Shown here: positions 63,886 through 64,000 of the stretch, in pieces
Layout of the letters: the number at the start of each line of letters is the position of its first letter
Numbering within the stretch: position 1 is the first letter of the stretch
Assembly (NCBI GenBank): GCA_965230375.1
Contig: CBDDKU010000026.1
Coordinates: 62,001 to 126,000 of the forward strand
Length of the DNA: 64,000 nucleotides
Source: CBDDKU01 sp965230375
GTDB lineage: Bacteria > Bacteroidota > Bacteroidia > Flavobacteriales_D > Cryomorphaceae
Reading direction: 5' to 3'
Position numbers and translations under genes: made by a program
Notes under the pieces: generated by a model
Database searches by the model: none
Told to the model about the DNA's origin: nothing
What the model saw: only the letters and a program-made list of their open reading frames with translations

Positions 63886-64000
63886 TTATACTCTTTCTTG
63901 TACTTCCTTGTTGAATGCGTTTCGCGGTTGGTATTTGGCCGCCATTTCAGCTAGAGCGCGGATATGCGCCGGAGATGTTCCACAACATCCACCCACTATA
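63886..64000 (-). CDS. Homocysteine S-methyltransferase domain protein (MetH N-terminal partner), 3' end only
   Basis: Reading leftward from the window edge, the frame gives IVGGCCGTSPAHIRALAEMA and ends KYQPRNAFNKEVQERV before TAA at 63886-63888. GGCCGT is the zinc-binding double-Cys motif of MetH/BHMT homocysteine methyltransferases, located near the C-terminus of that domain. The gene ends four bases before the metH C-terminal gene, so the two halves of methionine synthase form an operon. Only 37 codons are visible. Confidence 0.85.
   Translation of the reverse strand, partial: IVGGCCGTSPAHIRALAEMAAKYQPRNAFNKEVQERV

Noticed and set aside
63886..64000. Cobalamin or SAM riboswitch upstream of metH
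   Set aside because: The bases upstream of metH encode the end of the homocysteine methyltransferase gene, so any riboswitch would lie outside the window.

Overview
The window is chromosomal DNA from a member of the Bacteroidota, most probably the order Flavobacteriales (a Cryomorphaceae- or Schleiferiaceae-like marine lineage is my best guess). The reasons are the type IX secretion (T9SS) type B C-terminal sorting domains, the near absence of Shine-Dalgarno sequences, promoters of the TTG / TAnnTTTG type, the two-gene methionine synthase, the Lys/Ala/Pro-rich tail on ribosomal protein L21, and a gene order typical of the group. I see no phage, insertion sequence, CRISPR array or rRNA operon. 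Most of the window is core genome.

Layout. 1-2642: the start of heme A synthase, a metal-binding-type lipoprotein, an EamA transporter, and L21/L27. 2697-8282: serS with a lipoprotein and a TPR protein, converging on a two-gene operon (fatty acid hydroxylase of the alkylglycerol monooxygenase type plus YhhN lysoplasmalogenase) that looks like an ether-lipid cleavage unit. 8369-11830: DUF4286, rsmA, mgtE and a 2-hydroxyacid dehydrogenase. 11835-14184, leftward: GNAT acetyltransferase, aspartokinase and a DUF922 protein; the last two are broken by single-base insertions. 14276-18642: fbp and mfd. 18721-20246: a lone MacB/FtsX-type permease and a small membrane protein. 20430-27516: purH followed by the complete elongasome operon mreB-mreC-mreD-PBP2-rodA. 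27517-27980: a gene-free stretch with REP-like palindromes. 28036-35669, leftward: an envelope block (coaX, an outer-membrane barrel, a TPR protein, lptC, a small membrane protein, a CorC-type CBS protein and a PpiD/SurA-type isomerase). 35725-35797: tRNA-Phe. 35832-39164: a zinc-ribbon methyltransferase, a secreted acidic protein with an orphan histidine kinase, a beta-barrel and a lipoprotein.

39265-49170 is the accessory highlight: four leftward tandem genes for large secreted choice-of-anchor L proteins with T9SS type B sorting domains. Three of them share an almost identical C-terminal region of about 1.5 kb (488 bp without a single difference between two copies, and a mosaic third copy) while their N-terminal heads have diverged. 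This is the signature of gene conversion that keeps a stalk constant beneath variable heads.

49331-56316: M20 peptidase, LEA14-like lipoprotein, YyaL-type thioredoxin-domain protein, an unknown secreted protein and an S46 dipeptidyl-peptidase. 56369-59829, leftward: TolC, membrane-fusion adaptor and tsaB. 59921-61168: an OmpA-family gene broken by three single-base insertions. 61212-64000: metH and the end of its separate homocysteine-methyltransferase partner.

The nine frame disruptions (four in aspartokinase, two in DUF922, three in OmpA) are each explained by one extra base. Restoring them gives full-length, in-family proteins, so either these are sequence errors or the genes are very young pseudogenes.
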